DNA of 45,606 bases from Corynebacterium sp. (lineage in GTDB: Bacteria; Actinomycetota; Actinomycetes; Mycobacteriales; Mycobacteriaceae): assembly GCF_030532965.1 (NCBI RefSeq), contig NZ_JAUNKC010000027.1, positions 1 through 45,606 of the forward strand, in the 5' to 3' direction. A program made the position numbers and the translations under genes. Numbering within the stretch: the stretch's first letter is position 1; every line of letters starts with the position of its first letter. The notes beneath the pieces are model-generated. The model was not told the DNA's origin, made no database searches, and saw only the letters and a program-made list of their open reading frames with translations. Below are positions 16,662-23,856 of this stretch, one piece after another.

Positions 16662-17041
16662 GAGGCTTCCTTCCGTGGGATTTTCTGCAGCTGGTGTATC
16701 CGGTTGATCTCCAAAGTGAGCGCGTCGATCGCATCACTCATGGCCGATATGGTGCGCTGGGGTGCAGTCCATTTAGTGGCGATCGCGGCCAGTTCCATTT
16801 GCTTTTCGCGGAGGATAAGGGCGCGTTCGGTGTGCATCAGCTGCACCTGTGTGGGGTGCGGTTGGTGTTTAACCGGGGGTTGTTTCTCAGCTAATATGCG
16901 TTGCTGCACTCGTGCGAGTGAGCGTTCTGCTTGGTTGAGTTCCGCGTGGTTTTTCGCCGTGAACCCCGAGAGTGTCCTAGCCATTGCGATGCACTGGCTG
17001 GCCTTGGCTAGCAGGTCGAGGGGGTTGGGTTTCGTGCTCAC
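16658..17041 (-). CDS. Hypothetical phage protein, 127 aa
   Basis: An alpha-helical protein, not recognised. It has LDLLAKASQCIAMARTLSGFTAKNHAELNQAERSLARVQQRIL in the first half and ALILREKQMELAAIATKW then ISAMSDAIDALTLEINRIHQLQ in the second, likely two long helices or a coiled coil. Both ends overlap neighbouring genes by four bases. Confidence 0.75.
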   Translation of the reverse strand: MSTKPNPLDLLAKASQCIAMARTLSGFTAKNHAELNQAERSLARVQQRILAEKQPPVKHQPHPTQVQLMHTERALILREKQMELAAIATKWTAPQRTISAMSDAIDALTLEINRIHQLQKIPRKEAS

Positions 17042-17541
17042 TCCCCCACCTCCTCACTACCCGGTTCGACGTGTTCTTCGAGGGTGAGGCTGAGCGCATC
17101 AGCAAGGTCGGTGTAATCCACCTCGGGGTGTTTTTCCCGGAGCGCGTCGAGGGCTTTTTGTGCTTTGGCTTGGCGTTGGTGCCACACCGTGAGTCGCTTT
17201 CCTATATTCCGTATTTCGATCTGGAGCGTCTTGCGCTCCTCGATAATCTTTGACAGCTCGTCTCTTTGGTTATCGATTTTGCTTTTCAGTTGGCCGTTCT
17301 TATCTTGCGTTGATTCGTAGTCAAAATGCAGAACGCTTAAGGCGTGACCCAATTGGTCTATGAGGTCGTCGCGGGCGTGTATGTTACGTGCCGCTACGGC
17401 GAGCATCATGTCTTGCTGTACTTCATAGGTGTTTGGCGCGCCCATGGTTGATCGTGTGAGGCGTATGTTTACTTTGTTGGCCGCGTCTTTTACGTGTTTG
17501 GGTAACGCGGCTGCGAGGGTGTTAATAAGGTGTTCATGCAT
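17038..17541 (-). CDS. Hypothetical coiled-coil phage protein, 167 aa
   Basis: The N-terminus (MHEHLINTLAAALPKHVKDAANKVNIRLTRS) is followed by a region with MLAVAARNIHARDDLIDQLGHAL, and a long heptad stretch, KNGQLKSKIDNQRDELSKIIEERKTLQIEIRNIGK, is a clear coiled coil. Family not recognised. It is the first gene after a 570-base gap and has a GGGAG ribosome site just before the ATG. Confidence 0.8.
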   Translation of the reverse strand: MHEHLINTLAAALPKHVKDAANKVNIRLTRSTMGAPNTYEVQQDMMLAVAARNIHARDDLIDQLGHALSVLHFDYESTQDKNGQLKSKIDNQRDELSKIIEERKTLQIEIRNIGKRLTVWHQRQAKAQKALDALREKHPEVDYTDLADALSLTLEEHVEPGSEEVGE

Positions 17542-18113
17542 GAGGGCTCCCTATTCTTTGTTGTGTGTGGTGGGGCTGCCCGGGTGCAGCGGTTCCGCTC
17601 CCCCTGTTCGAGAGCTGGGGTTCATGGCGGCGCTTGTACCCCGCTGGTGACTGTTCCGGCGGGGTGTCACACCCGGGTGGCCTCGTGGCATGCCCAGGGG
17701 TTGCACCCGGGGGTTGCATAACTGAAAAAAATGCTCATGCCATTTTTCGGCCAATCTGTTTTCCGTACCTTGGCCGTGAAGGTTCTTCATTTGTACTGCC
17801 CCTCGGTTGTTGCCTCCCGCGTGCCACTGCGGGGTTCCTGCCCAGTACGTTGGTGGGCTTGCGGGGTCGTGGCGCACTCACGTGGTGCGCTCTCCCGCCA
17901 GTATTTTCCTTTGAGGGGCGTTTCACTATCGAGTTTTCAAAAAGCGTGCCCACCCGAGTTCCGCCCAGACGTTTTACTGTGGGGTGGTTCTTGGGGGCTG
18001 GGTGCCTGGGTGGGGAGTCGAACCCCACACGTGTGTTACCGACCGGGTCAGGCCGCACCAGGGTTCACCGCTGGTGCTCCGGCATTAATTGCGCTAAATG
18101 CTTTTTCACGTGG
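17542..18113. other. 570-bp stretch without a convincing gene
   Basis: Frames on both strands are open by chance in this GC-rich DNA, but their products are low in complexity and lack recognisable signals. A minus-strand frame ending at 17551, which includes MKNLHGQGTENRLAEKWHEHFF from 17790, is the only one that might be real. The stretch has a hairpin GCACCAG/CTGGTGC at 18055-18077 and, on the minus strand near 18008-18032, TGGGGTTCGACTCCCCA, which looks like a tRNA T-arm without a matching tRNA body. It is probably the leader of the early operon, and may hold regulatory or RNA elements. Confidence 0.55.
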
Positions 18114-18338
18114 CTACGTAGATGGATAATGACGGTCAGTAACAACACGTTGACTAGGGTGCATAGAACGATGAAGGCGGTTAGGGGTTCCATGGGTTCG
18201 GGCTTCTTGTCGGATGAGTTGGAGTTCTAGCTCGTTGATGTAGTCGAGGGCTTGTTCTGCTTTGCGGTCGGCGTCGGCCACCCACGCGGCGAGGAAGATT
18301 GTTGTGAGTAGCAGTGCGATTGCAAGTAGGAGGGTCAT
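18114..18338 (-). CDS. Small phage membrane protein, 74 aa
   Basis: The first 21 residues (MTLLLAIALLLTTIFLAAWVA) form one membrane helix. It is followed by an acidic-basic helix DADRKAEQALDYINELELQLIRQEA and a polar tail. The topology is probably N-out or N-in single pass with a cytoplasmic coiled segment. The gene has a GGAGG site close to the ATG. Function unknown. Confidence 0.7.
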   Translation of the reverse strand: MTLLLAIALLLTTIFLAAWVADADRKAEQALDYINELELQLIRQEARTHGTPNRLHRSMHPSQRVVTDRHYPST

Positions 18339-18351
18339 GGTCAGTCGCTTT

Positions 18352-18534
18352 CTATGCGGTGTTTTTTGCGGCGAGGTTGTCGATTGATTCGCGGCTTACT
18401 CGAAGTGTGCGTGGCGTGAAATATGTGGCCACGAGTTTTCTTTCGTTGATGAGGCGTCGGACGGTTTCTTTGGAGCAGCCCATGTAGTCGGCGGCTGCGG
18501 TTACCGTCAGCCATGGGGGCATTTCGGTTGTCAT
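18352..18534 (-). CDS. Excisionase-like helix-turn-helix protein
   Basis: A 60-residue protein with the MerR/excisionase-type winged helix: WLTVTAAADYMGCSKETVRRLINERKLVATYFTPRTLRVSRESIDNLA. The pattern (helix-turn-helix AAADYMGCSKETVRRLI, then a strand and the RVSRESID wing helix) is that of small excisionase-family regulators encoded early in prophages. It may direct excision with the integrase, or control the early operon. Size and position beside the Cro-like gene support the call. Confidence 0.85.
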   Translation of the reverse strand: MTTEMPPWLTVTAAADYMGCSKETVRRLINERKLVATYFTPRTLRVSRESIDNLAAKNTA

Positions 18535-18586
18535 TGGCTATTTCCCTGGTATGCGGAATTGATGGTGGTTGTGGTGGGCGCTTGTC

Positions 18587-18832
18587 TCAAGCAGCTACTA
18601 GGGGGTCGTTGACGAGGTCGAAGTATCCGCTGATGAAGGTCGGGTCGCCTTGGATGGTGGCGACTTTCAGGGCTACGCGCGGGGTGACTTCTGCCCCGGC
18701 GCGTAGCTGGGTGATGTCATCTGGGTTTACTCCGATGCAGGCGGCTAGTTGCTCGTCTGTGGTGAGGTTCCTCGATCGCATGATGTGGTCTAGCGCGCCT
18801 GGTCGGAAGCGGTATCGTGGTGCTTTTTGCAC
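18587..18832 (-). CDS. Cro-like helix-turn-helix protein
   Basis: Start set at GTG 18832, which has the AAAGGAGA site at the right distance; a longer frame back to 18919 would run through the operators. The 81 residues include GALDHIMRSRNLTTDEQLAACIGVNPDDITQLRAGAEVTPRVALKVA, an XRE-type fold with a recognition helix around DDITQLRAG. It is the first gene of the leftward operon and faces the repressor, so it is the likely Cro: lytic-side repressor binding the shared operators. Confidence 0.82.
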   Translation of the reverse strand: MQKAPRYRFRPGALDHIMRSRNLTTDEQLAACIGVNPDDITQLRAGAEVTPRVALKVATIQGDPTFISGYFDLVNDPLVAA

Positions 18833-18883
18833 GGGGTGTTCTCCTTTCGGTTTTTGTGTTTCCTGTTGCGCTCTTGCGCCGCT

Positions 18884-19000
18884 GGTACACAGAATGCCAC
18901 TATCGAACACAAAACGCAACTAGCGTACGCAACCCACCCCCGTAAAGCACCCCCAAAAACTCCCTGAACTGCAAGAATTGACAGGTACACAAAACGCAAC
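18884..19000. promoter_or_regulatory. Three related 17-bp operators between cro-like and repressor genes
   Basis: Three 17-base sites match one another: GGTACACAGAATGCCAC at 18884-18900, CGAACACAAAACGCAAC at 18904-18920 and GGTACACAAAACGCAAC at 18984-19000. The second and third share 14 bases (ACACAAAACGCAAC). An inverted relative (TTTTTGTGTTTCCTGTTGCG) lies at 18851-18870. Their position in the divergent control region suggests binding by the repressor and the Cro-like protein. Confidence 0.75.
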
Positions 19001-19006
19001 CATAAT
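18978..19006 (+). promoter_or_regulatory. Repressor promoter, probably giving a leaderless mRNA
   Basis: A perfect -35 TTGACA at 18978-18983 and a -10 CATAAT at 19001-19006 are 17 bases apart, the ideal spacing. The spacer is exactly the third operator. The repressor ATG starts six bases after the -10, about where transcription should begin, and no ribosome site lies before it. Confidence 0.8.
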
Positions 19007-19012
19007 AAGTAC

Positions 19013-19495
19013 ATGGACTTTGAAACATGGCTCGACGAGTTAATACGCCCCGACTCTAGAAAAAATGCATCCAAGAAAGCTGGATACGCACAAAGCACCC
19101 TTTCTAGGCAGTTAGAAAAGGGGAAGCTGTCCCCTGAAATGGTCATAGCCTTATGCCGCGGCTACGGTAAATCACCCGTCACAGGCCTCATCGAAACCGG
19201 ATACCTCAACGAATGGGAAACCGAAGGTGTCGGGATACCCTACGCGCTACAAAAAGCAACCAACCAGCAAATACTTGACGAAATACTCAAACGCTCCGAC
19301 CCCGAAGCACGATTACTTTTCACAAACGACGCCGACCCGAACGTGATCGACCTGGCCGAAGACCAGGCAGAATTCAACCCGGCGAGCGTCACCCACATCG
19401 ACGACCTGTCTCATGTAAGGGGTAGCCGCTATGCTGCTGATAGGAGAATGAGAGAACCACAAGAAGGAGACGATGACTACGGATCAGGAGCCTAA
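19013..19495 (+). CDS. Phage immunity repressor
   Basis: A 160-residue protein with an N-terminal helix-turn-helix: RKNASKKAGYAQSTLSRQLEKGKLSPEMVIALCRGYG, where GYAQSTLSRQLEKG is the recognition part. The C-terminal half (LSHVRGSRYAADRRMREPQEGDDDYGSGA) is acidic and lacks a LexA-type protease domain. Together with the following metallopeptidase gene, this is the repressor-ImmA arrangement, in which the peptidase may relieve repression. It is expressed from the ideal promoter just upstream, within the divergent operator region, and lacks a ribosome site, so a leaderless start at the ATG is likely. Confidence 0.88.
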   Translation: MDFETWLDELIRPDSRKNASKKAGYAQSTLSRQLEKGKLSPEMVIALCRGYGKSPVTGLIETGYLNEWETEGVGIPYALQKATNQQILDEILKRSDPEARLLFTNDADPNVIDLAEDQAEFNPASVTHIDDLSHVRGSRYAADRRMREPQEGDDDYGSGA

Positions 19496-19871
19496 ACTCC
19501 TCCAGCTAGCCGAAGACCTAGGAATCCAAGTCCTCACGGACACCCAAGGGGTGCTACACCCCCTAGACCTCGGCGGCTGGTTCCCGCAAGCCCGTACCAT
19601 ACTCTTAGCCAAAGACCTAGGTAGGGGCGACTATTTACACACACTCGCACACGAACTAGGCCACGCCTACCACGGGCACGAGGGGTGCTTCGACACCCGG
19701 CAGGAATGGCAAGCAGACCGTTTTGCTGCGGAGCTGCTCATAGATCCGCTAGCATATGCAGAAGCTGAGAAACTATACGGAGAGCACCCAGGAGCGATAG
19801 CCCACGAACTCGGGGTAGCCCGCCAAACAGTACTCATTTGGAGACGGATCTACGAAAGGAAACTAGTGTGA
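19473..19871 (+). CDS. ImmA/IrrE-type metallopeptidase
   Basis: A 132-residue protein with the zinc motif HELGH at residues 60-64 (LHTLAHELGHAYHGH) and a later EWQADRFAAELL, whose glutamate would be the third ligand. A small DNA-binding-like tail (ELGVARQTVLIWRRIYERKL) ends it. In ICEBs1 of Bacillus, ImmA cleaves the partner repressor ImmR on induction; the same is likely here because the gene overlaps the repressor 3' end by 23 bases. It has a good ribosome site (AAGGAG). Confidence 0.92.
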   Translation: MTTDQEPKLLQLAEDLGIQVLTDTQGVLHPLDLGGWFPQARTILLAKDLGRGDYLHTLAHELGHAYHGHEGCFDTRQEWQADRFAAELLIDPLAYAEAEKLYGEHPGAIAHELGVARQTVLIWRRIYERKLV

Positions 19872-20341
19872 AAGCACTTACCAAAACATTGATAGCCGTA
19901 GGATTGATCACGACTTTGAGCGGCTGTTCAGCGCCGAATAAAGGTGAAGCGACGCGTGAAACCTATAGCTTTTCAACCGCCGTCACCGCAGAAACTGAAG
20001 TTAGCGTCGAATCCCAACCCGTCGTCTCCGATGAGGAAATAGAAATTTGGGCAAAAAGCGCCCTAGGCGGCCCCGAAAACGAGCCCTGGACATCAGTGGC
20101 GTCAAACGGCATAGCACCGGCCTGGGCCTACACCGTTAATCGTGTGTACTACAGCAAGGGCGGAAACATTGTATTCAATGTACAACTGGACCGACAAGCC
20201 GACAAAGCCGTGGCAGAGACGATTGCTAAGCTATATGCTAATCAAATTCGGTATACAGACAACCCCGAGTGGGCGGAATCTGCCAGCTATATAATCGTGG
20301 AAAACGGTGCTGGTGAACATATAACTCAAGAAAATATCTAA
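19868..20341 (+). CDS. Prophage lipoprotein
   Basis: Start set at GTG 19868, which overlaps the ImmA stop by four bases (GTGA) and follows AAAGGA; a frame starting at 19838 would lie inside the ImmA gene. The first 21 residues are a lipoprotein signal: KALTKTLIAVGLITTL then the lipobox LSGC. The mature protein (about 136 residues) has a Thr/Ser-rich start and a compact domain with ALGGPENEPWTSVASNGIAPAWAYTVNRVYY and IVFNVQLDRQAD. Being coexpressed with the repressor, it would be made in the lysogen. Surface lipoproteins in this position in other phages block superinfection; that role is inference here. Confidence 0.85.
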   Translation: MKALTKTLIAVGLITTLSGCSAPNKGEATRETYSFSTAVTAETEVSVESQPVVSDEEIEIWAKSALGGPENEPWTSVASNGIAPAWAYTVNRVYYSKGGNIVFNVQLDRQADKAVAETIAKLYANQIRYTDNPEWAESASYIIVENGAGEHITQENI

Positions 20342-20348
20342 GAAAATC

Positions 20349-20624
20349 ATGATCAAGTTGTTTAAAAACCTCGCGATAGGGCTCGGAAGCCTTAGCGCCA
20401 TAGGAATAGTAATCGGCATACTAACCTTCTTCGCCTATCCGGAAGAAGGGATATCCATAATCACCACCATGGTGACCGGCCTCATGAGCTCAGGGATACT
20501 GTGGGTTCTGTGCGAAATCGCAGACCGACTACCAGAGCCTCCGAGAATCCCGTCGGGTATGCAAAGGCCACAGATGCCCGCAGGTGTGCACCCCGCAAAC
20601 CCCGCGCACCAAATAAACCAATAA
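20349..20624 (+). CDS. Small membrane protein in the lysogeny operon
   Basis: A 91-residue protein with two membrane helices: NLAIGLGSLSAIGIVIGILTFFAY and SIITTMVTGLMSSGILWVLCEIA. A proline-rich cytoplasmic-like tail (PEPPRIPSGMQRPQMPAGVHPANPAHQ) ends it. It lies 7 bases after the lipoprotein gene and before a terminator, so it is the last gene of the lysogen-expressed operon. It may act with the lipoprotein. Family not recognised. Confidence 0.8.
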   Translation: MIKLFKNLAIGLGSLSAIGIVIGILTFFAYPEEGISIITTMVTGLMSSGILWVLCEIADRLPEPPRIPSGMQRPQMPAGVHPANPAHQINQ

Positions 20625-20631
20625 AATGAAA

Positions 20632-20665
20632 GGCCCTCCCCGGATTGGAGAGGGCCCTATTTTTT
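20632..20665 (+). terminator. Rho-independent terminator of the lysogeny operon
   Basis: GGCCCTC and GAGGGCC form a stem with an 11-base loop, followed within three bases by a run of eight T. On the other strand the hairpin is followed by TTTCATTTTATT, so it probably also serves the converging integrase gene. Confidence 0.92.
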
Positions 20666-20670
20666 TTCGG

Positions 20671-21909
20671 CTACAGCGAGTCGTCCACGCGATCCATCAG
20701 CGTGTCCACCCGCCCCGCACGCACCTTCATATACACCCCCAGGATCGTCGAAATGTCCTCTTGTCCTAGCAGTCGGCCAATCTCTTTCAAGTGCGCCCCC
20801 TGCTCCGCCAACCTAGTAATCAGCCAGTTTCTACCACAGTGCGGGTCGATATCCATGCACACCCCAGCGCGTTCTTTCGCACGGCCTAGCACGCTGCGAT
20901 AGCTGGTATCCATCATCGGAGCACCTTTCTCCGTCACTGTCAGCAGCAGCTTTTCTTGCCGTGCTTCGCGGCTTTTCTCAAACACCTGCACGGCGCACGT
21001 TTCAGTGGGGGCGTAGTGAGCGAGGTGGTCTAAAAATATCCCCGTATGGCTCCGCAGGATGGGCACCTCGCGGTACCCGGCGGTGGTTTTAGGCGACTGC
21101 CATAGCATGTACGTCCGCTCGCCGCGTTTATTGATCCGCTGCGCATTCTGCTCCACGCGCACCACCACACGAGGCGCAAAAGGCACCTCCCCAGTAACCC
21201 TTACGTGGTGTTGTTCCAGCGCGAGAGCTTCGCCTAACCGCAGCCCGTGGAAAAGAACCAACGAGGTTAGAGCTTTATATCTCGGGTTCATATGCCCCAA
21301 AATGGCGTGCAGCTCCGCGTCAGTAGGTAAATACTTCTCGTCGCCCTTGACTCGTCTACCTGCTTCCTTAATTTCGACGGGGCTGCGGGGTATCATTTCG
21401 CGCTCGACCGCCTCCGCGCATGCGGCCTTCAGGCGTTTGTACGCCTGTTGGTTTACTGTCGGGGAGTCGTATGTCTCGCAAATGGCGGACCACCAAGCAT
21501 ACACCTTGGTTTTTGTTAGCTCCGCTAGGGGTGTTGCGGCTAGGCCGGTGATGCGGAGATCGGCGTCGCCAGGTGGTTGCGGCTGGGTGATGCGGTTCTC
21601 GGTGACCTTTACGTAGTTGGCGTGTGTTGAGGGTTTAATCGGGTTAATTCGGGTGCGGAGCCCCTCGTTGTACGCGGTTACCCACTCACCGACCGTTAGG
21701 GCGGCTGTGGCCCCAGTAGTGGGAGCTTCGCGTTGGCTGGGCGGTGTCCACCCTCCGAATGTGATGAGTTTTTCTTCCTCCGCTAGCCAGGCTATGGCAA
21801 GCCGTTGGGTTTTGAAGGTGCCAGGTGCTTTGTATTGACCACCGTGGTGGCTGTAGCGGGCTTGCCAGCGCCCGGAGGGGAGTTTACGTATGTTTCCGAA
21901 TTGTGCCAT
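20671..21909 (-). CDS. Tyrosine integrase
   Basis: Start set at ATG 21909 (MAQFGNIRKLPSGRWQARY), the usual N-terminus for actinophage integrases with an arm-binding domain; the frame to 21975 adds an unlikely hydrophobic head. The 412-residue product has the core-binding domain near residues 75-180 and the catalytic residues R224 (HGLRLGEALAL), H357 and R360 (PHCGRNW), and Y393 (TILGVYMKV). Position 383 has Gln where His or Trp is usual. It would recombine the phage and the 3' end of ssrA, about 150 bases away. Confidence 0.95.
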   Translation of the reverse strand: MAQFGNIRKLPSGRWQARYSHHGGQYKAPGTFKTQRLAIAWLAEEEKLITFGGWTPPSQREAPTTGATAALTVGEWVTAYNEGLRTRINPIKPSTHANYVKVTENRITQPQPPGDADLRITGLAATPLAELTKTKVYAWWSAICETYDSPTVNQQAYKRLKAACAEAVEREMIPRSPVEIKEAGRRVKGDEKYLPTDAELHAILGHMNPRYKALTSLVLFHGLRLGEALALEQHHVRVTGEVPFAPRVVVRVEQNAQRINKRGERTYMLWQSPKTTAGYREVPILRSHTGIFLDHLAHYAPTETCAVQVFEKSREARQEKLLLTVTEKGAPMMDTSYRSVLGRAKERAGVCMDIDPHCGRNWLITRLAEQGAHLKEIGRLLGQEDISTILGVYMKVRAGRVDTLMDRVDDSL

Positions 21910-22010
21910 TGTGGGGGTCTTTCGTGCCAAAAACGTGCCAAATATAAGACAACTCAAGACTACCCCAGACCACATAAGTGGGTTAATAGTAAAAACAAAA
22001 CACCAGGTAA

Positions 22011-22043
22011 AACAAGAAAACCCCCACCCACAAGGGGCAGGGG
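22011..22043 (-). terminator. Terminator after tmRNA, on the prophage side
   Basis: On the minus strand, CCCCTGCCC and GGGTGGGGG pair (with G-U pairs) around a 5-base loop, then TTTTCTTGTTTT. It lies 13 bases past the tmRNA 3' end, inside the phage, so the phage supplies the tmRNA terminator after integration. Confidence 0.8.
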
Positions 22044-22049
22044 AATCAC

Positions 22050-22081
22050 AACCAGTGGAGCCGCCGGGAATTGAACCCGGG
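22050..22081. other. Attachment site in the ssrA 3' end
   Basis: The 3' T-arm and acceptor part of tmRNA (GGGTTCAATTCCCGGCGG) borders phage sequence. Integration into this position is a known target for tyrosine-integrase phages. The encoded end reads CTCCACTGG, so the 3' CCA is not fully encoded. The other attachment site, which should carry a second copy of the core, is outside the window, so exact limits are unknown. Confidence 0.7.
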
Positions 22082-22445
22082 TCCTACGTCATCTTGCCAG
22101 GGCTTCTCCGTGCGCAGTTCGCGCAATGGATCTTTTACTCTGACTCTCCGGCTTGGACGAACACTCCCGGATGATGAGCCACAGTCAACGAAAACTGTCC
22201 CAATTCACCTCGTTGACCCGATGAATCGGTAAAGTCCCTTAGTCGATGCCAGAATCCAGGTCAGGGACAGCCCTGGTCTGACAGACACGCAGGTCGCTGG
22301 CTATTCTTTATTAGGCAGCGAGGGCGTAGTCGCGCTGAGTGTTCTCGGCGCTTATCAATGTGCTACGACGCTTACGGTGGTCTCTAGCCTGCACCGGCAC
22401 GCTTCCCCTGGCGTAATGTACGCAGTCGAAACCAAAATCGACCCC
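22056..22445 (-). ncRNA. ssrA: Transfer-messenger RNA
   Basis: The 5' end GGGGTCG pairs with the 3' CGGCTCC (five Watson-Crick and two G-U pairs), and the T-arm GGGTTCAATTCCC is intact. The tag frame (22314-22349, stop TAA) reads AENTQRDYALAA, with GCC as resume codon. tmRNA rescues stalled ribosomes with SmpB and marks the product for degradation. smpB is encoded about 900 bases away on the same strand. A phage is integrated at its 3' end, but the mature RNA appears to be preserved. Confidence 0.96.
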
Positions 22446-22486
22446 GTGTTGTTGGCGGGCATTGTGCGTTTCCAACAAGTTCTTTC

Positions 22487-23365
22487 ATGGTAGTCCCGGT
22501 GCCCCGGTTTGTGCAATTATACTTTCGATCTATGCGCGGGTATGAGGATTTCTTTCAGTCGTCGGTTGAGCTTGCCCCGCCGGGTGCTTCTGATTCTACG
22601 TTCTTTGATTGGCGTGGGATCAGGCTGCATTATCTGCATCGACAGCGGGCAACTGATCGCACGGTTATTTTTGTCCACGGGGCGGGTGCGCATGCGGCGG
22701 CGTTGTGGCCGTATGCCCAGTTGTGTGCGCTCGATGCGGTCGTTATTGATTTGCCGCTGTTCGGTGCCAGTGTTGCCCCTGATCCCGGCGCGATCCGTTA
22801 TTCGGATTGGGTGGCGGCGTTGACTGCCTTTGTCGCCGCCTGGCCGCGTGATGTGGTGTTGGTGGGGTTTAGCATCGGTGGCGTGTTGGCGGCCAATGTG
22901 GCCACACGGTGCCCGAATGTGGTGCGCACGATCACGACCTGTCTGGTGGAACCGCGCCGTCTGCTCGCGCAGTTGTTTATCACTAGGTTTGGAGTGTTCG
23001 GTGTTGCGGGTGCGGTGTTCGCACCACTGGTGGTGGGGCCTGTGGCGCGGCTGCGGATTCCGATGCGGTGGGTGGCACGGTTTAGCCGGATGAGTAGTGA
23101 TCAGGCGTTACAACGGCTGTGTGCTTTCGATCCGAAAAGTGGTGGGGTGTACGTGCCGTTGGGGTTTTTGGCATCGTTGCTTAAGTTTCGGCATAAGTTT
23201 GATCCGGGCAGCGTGGAGTTGGCGCACCCGGCGAATGATCATTGGACCCCGGCGTGGTTGAGCGTGCGGTTGAAGCCGAGGTCGGTGGTGTTGCTTGATT
23301 CGTGTGGGCATTTTCCGGTGGAGCAACCGGGGTTGGGGCAGTTTATCGCTTTGATTAACCGTTGA
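22487..23365 (+). CDS. Alpha/beta hydrolase
   Basis: A 292-residue alpha/beta-hydrolase fold protein. It shows the oxyanion region [12 protein letters not shown], the nucleophile elbow VGFSIGG (Ser129 by the first start), a possible acid in [12 protein letters not shown], and the catalytic His in [10 protein letters not shown]. Substrate cannot be deduced. An ATG at 22532 (MRGYEDFF) is an alternative start: TATACT lies nine bases before it, which could give a leaderless transcript. The 3' end overlaps the converging smpB by 11 bases. Confidence 0.88.
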   Translation: MVVPVPRFVQLYFRSMRGYEDFFQSSVELAPPGASDSTFFDWRGIRLHYLHRQRATDRTVIFVHGAGAHAAALWPYAQLCALDAVVIDLPLFGASVAPDPGAIRYSDWVAALTAFVAAWPRDVVLVGFSIGGVLAANVATRCPNVVRTITTCLVEPRRLLAQLFITRFGVFGVAGAVFAPLVVGPVARLRIPMRWVARFSRMSSDQALQRLCAFDPKSGGVYVPLGFLASLLKFRHKFDPGSVELAHPANDHWTPAWLSVRLKPRSVVLLDSCGHFPVEQPGLGQFIALINR

Positions 23366-23843
23366 TGCCTTTGATGCGTCGTCCGAGGTCGCGGATGATT
23401 TCGCGTTCTTCGGTGCGGCGTTTGATGTCTTGGCGTTTATCGTAGGATTGTTTACCTTGGGCTAGCCCCAGTTCGCATTTGAGCCGTCCGTCTTTGAAGT
23501 AGAGGCTTAGTGGTACGAGGGTTTTATTGCCGTCGCGGACTTTGCCCATGAGCGAGTCGATTTCGCGGCGGTGCAGCAGGAGTTTGCGTACTCGTCGGGG
23601 GCTGTGGTTGGTCCAGTGCCCCATGGAGTATTCGGGAATGTGGAGGTTGCGCAGCCATACTTCGCCGTCGTCGATGGTGGCGAAGGCGTCGACAAGCGAG
23701 CATTTGCCTTCCCGCAGCGACTTGACTTCGGTGCCTACTAATACAACGCCACATTCGTAGGTTTCTAAGATGTGGTAGTCGTGTTTTGCTTTCCGGTTGG
23801 TTGCGATGATTGGTGAGGGGTTTTTCTTTTTCTTTTTCGCCAT
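23355..23843 (-). CDS. smpB: SsrA-binding protein SmpB
   Basis: A 162-residue protein, typical in length. Conserved segments are [91 protein letters not shown] and the basic tail [16 protein letters not shown]. It binds tmRNA and guides it into the stalled ribosome's A site. It is the last gene of the ftsE-ftsX cluster, next to ssrA. The 3' end overlaps the opposite-strand hydrolase. Confidence 0.97.
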   Translation of the reverse strand: MAKKKKKNPSPIIATNRKAKHDYHILETYECGVVLVGTEVKSLREGKCSLVDAFATIDDGEVWLRNLHIPEYSMGHWTNHSPRRVRKLLLHRREIDSLMGKVRDGNKTLVPLSLYFKDGRLKCELGLAQGKQSYDKRQDIKRRTEEREIIRDLGRRIKGING

Positions 23844-23856
23844 AATTCGTCTTATT

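Larger units (their letters stand above)
1..22055. mobile_element. Prophage (one end), integrated at the tmRNA gene
   Basis: A continuous block of phage genes runs from the integrase beside ssrA leftwards to head genes at the window edge. The order (integrase, repressor with ImmA peptidase, divergent early operon, replication, HNH, terminase, portal, MuF) is that of temperate siphoviruses of Gram-positive bacteria. Only the integrase-proximal end is present; late head, tail and lysis genes and the distal attachment site lie beyond position 1. The right limit is set by the 3' end of ssrA. No inactivated large gene is seen in this part, so the replication and control modules look intact. Confidence 0.93.

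Noticed and set aside
18000..18110. Possible tRNA on the minus strand (TGGGGTTCGACTCCCCA)
   Set aside because: The T-arm is good, but no 5' GCCTGGG acceptor arm and no credible anticodon arm can be placed upstream, so a functional tRNA is not supported.
17565..18230. Plus-strand 221-residue open frame
   Set aside because: It opposes the phage operon, overlaps the small membrane protein gene, and its product is arginine- and glycine-rich without structure.
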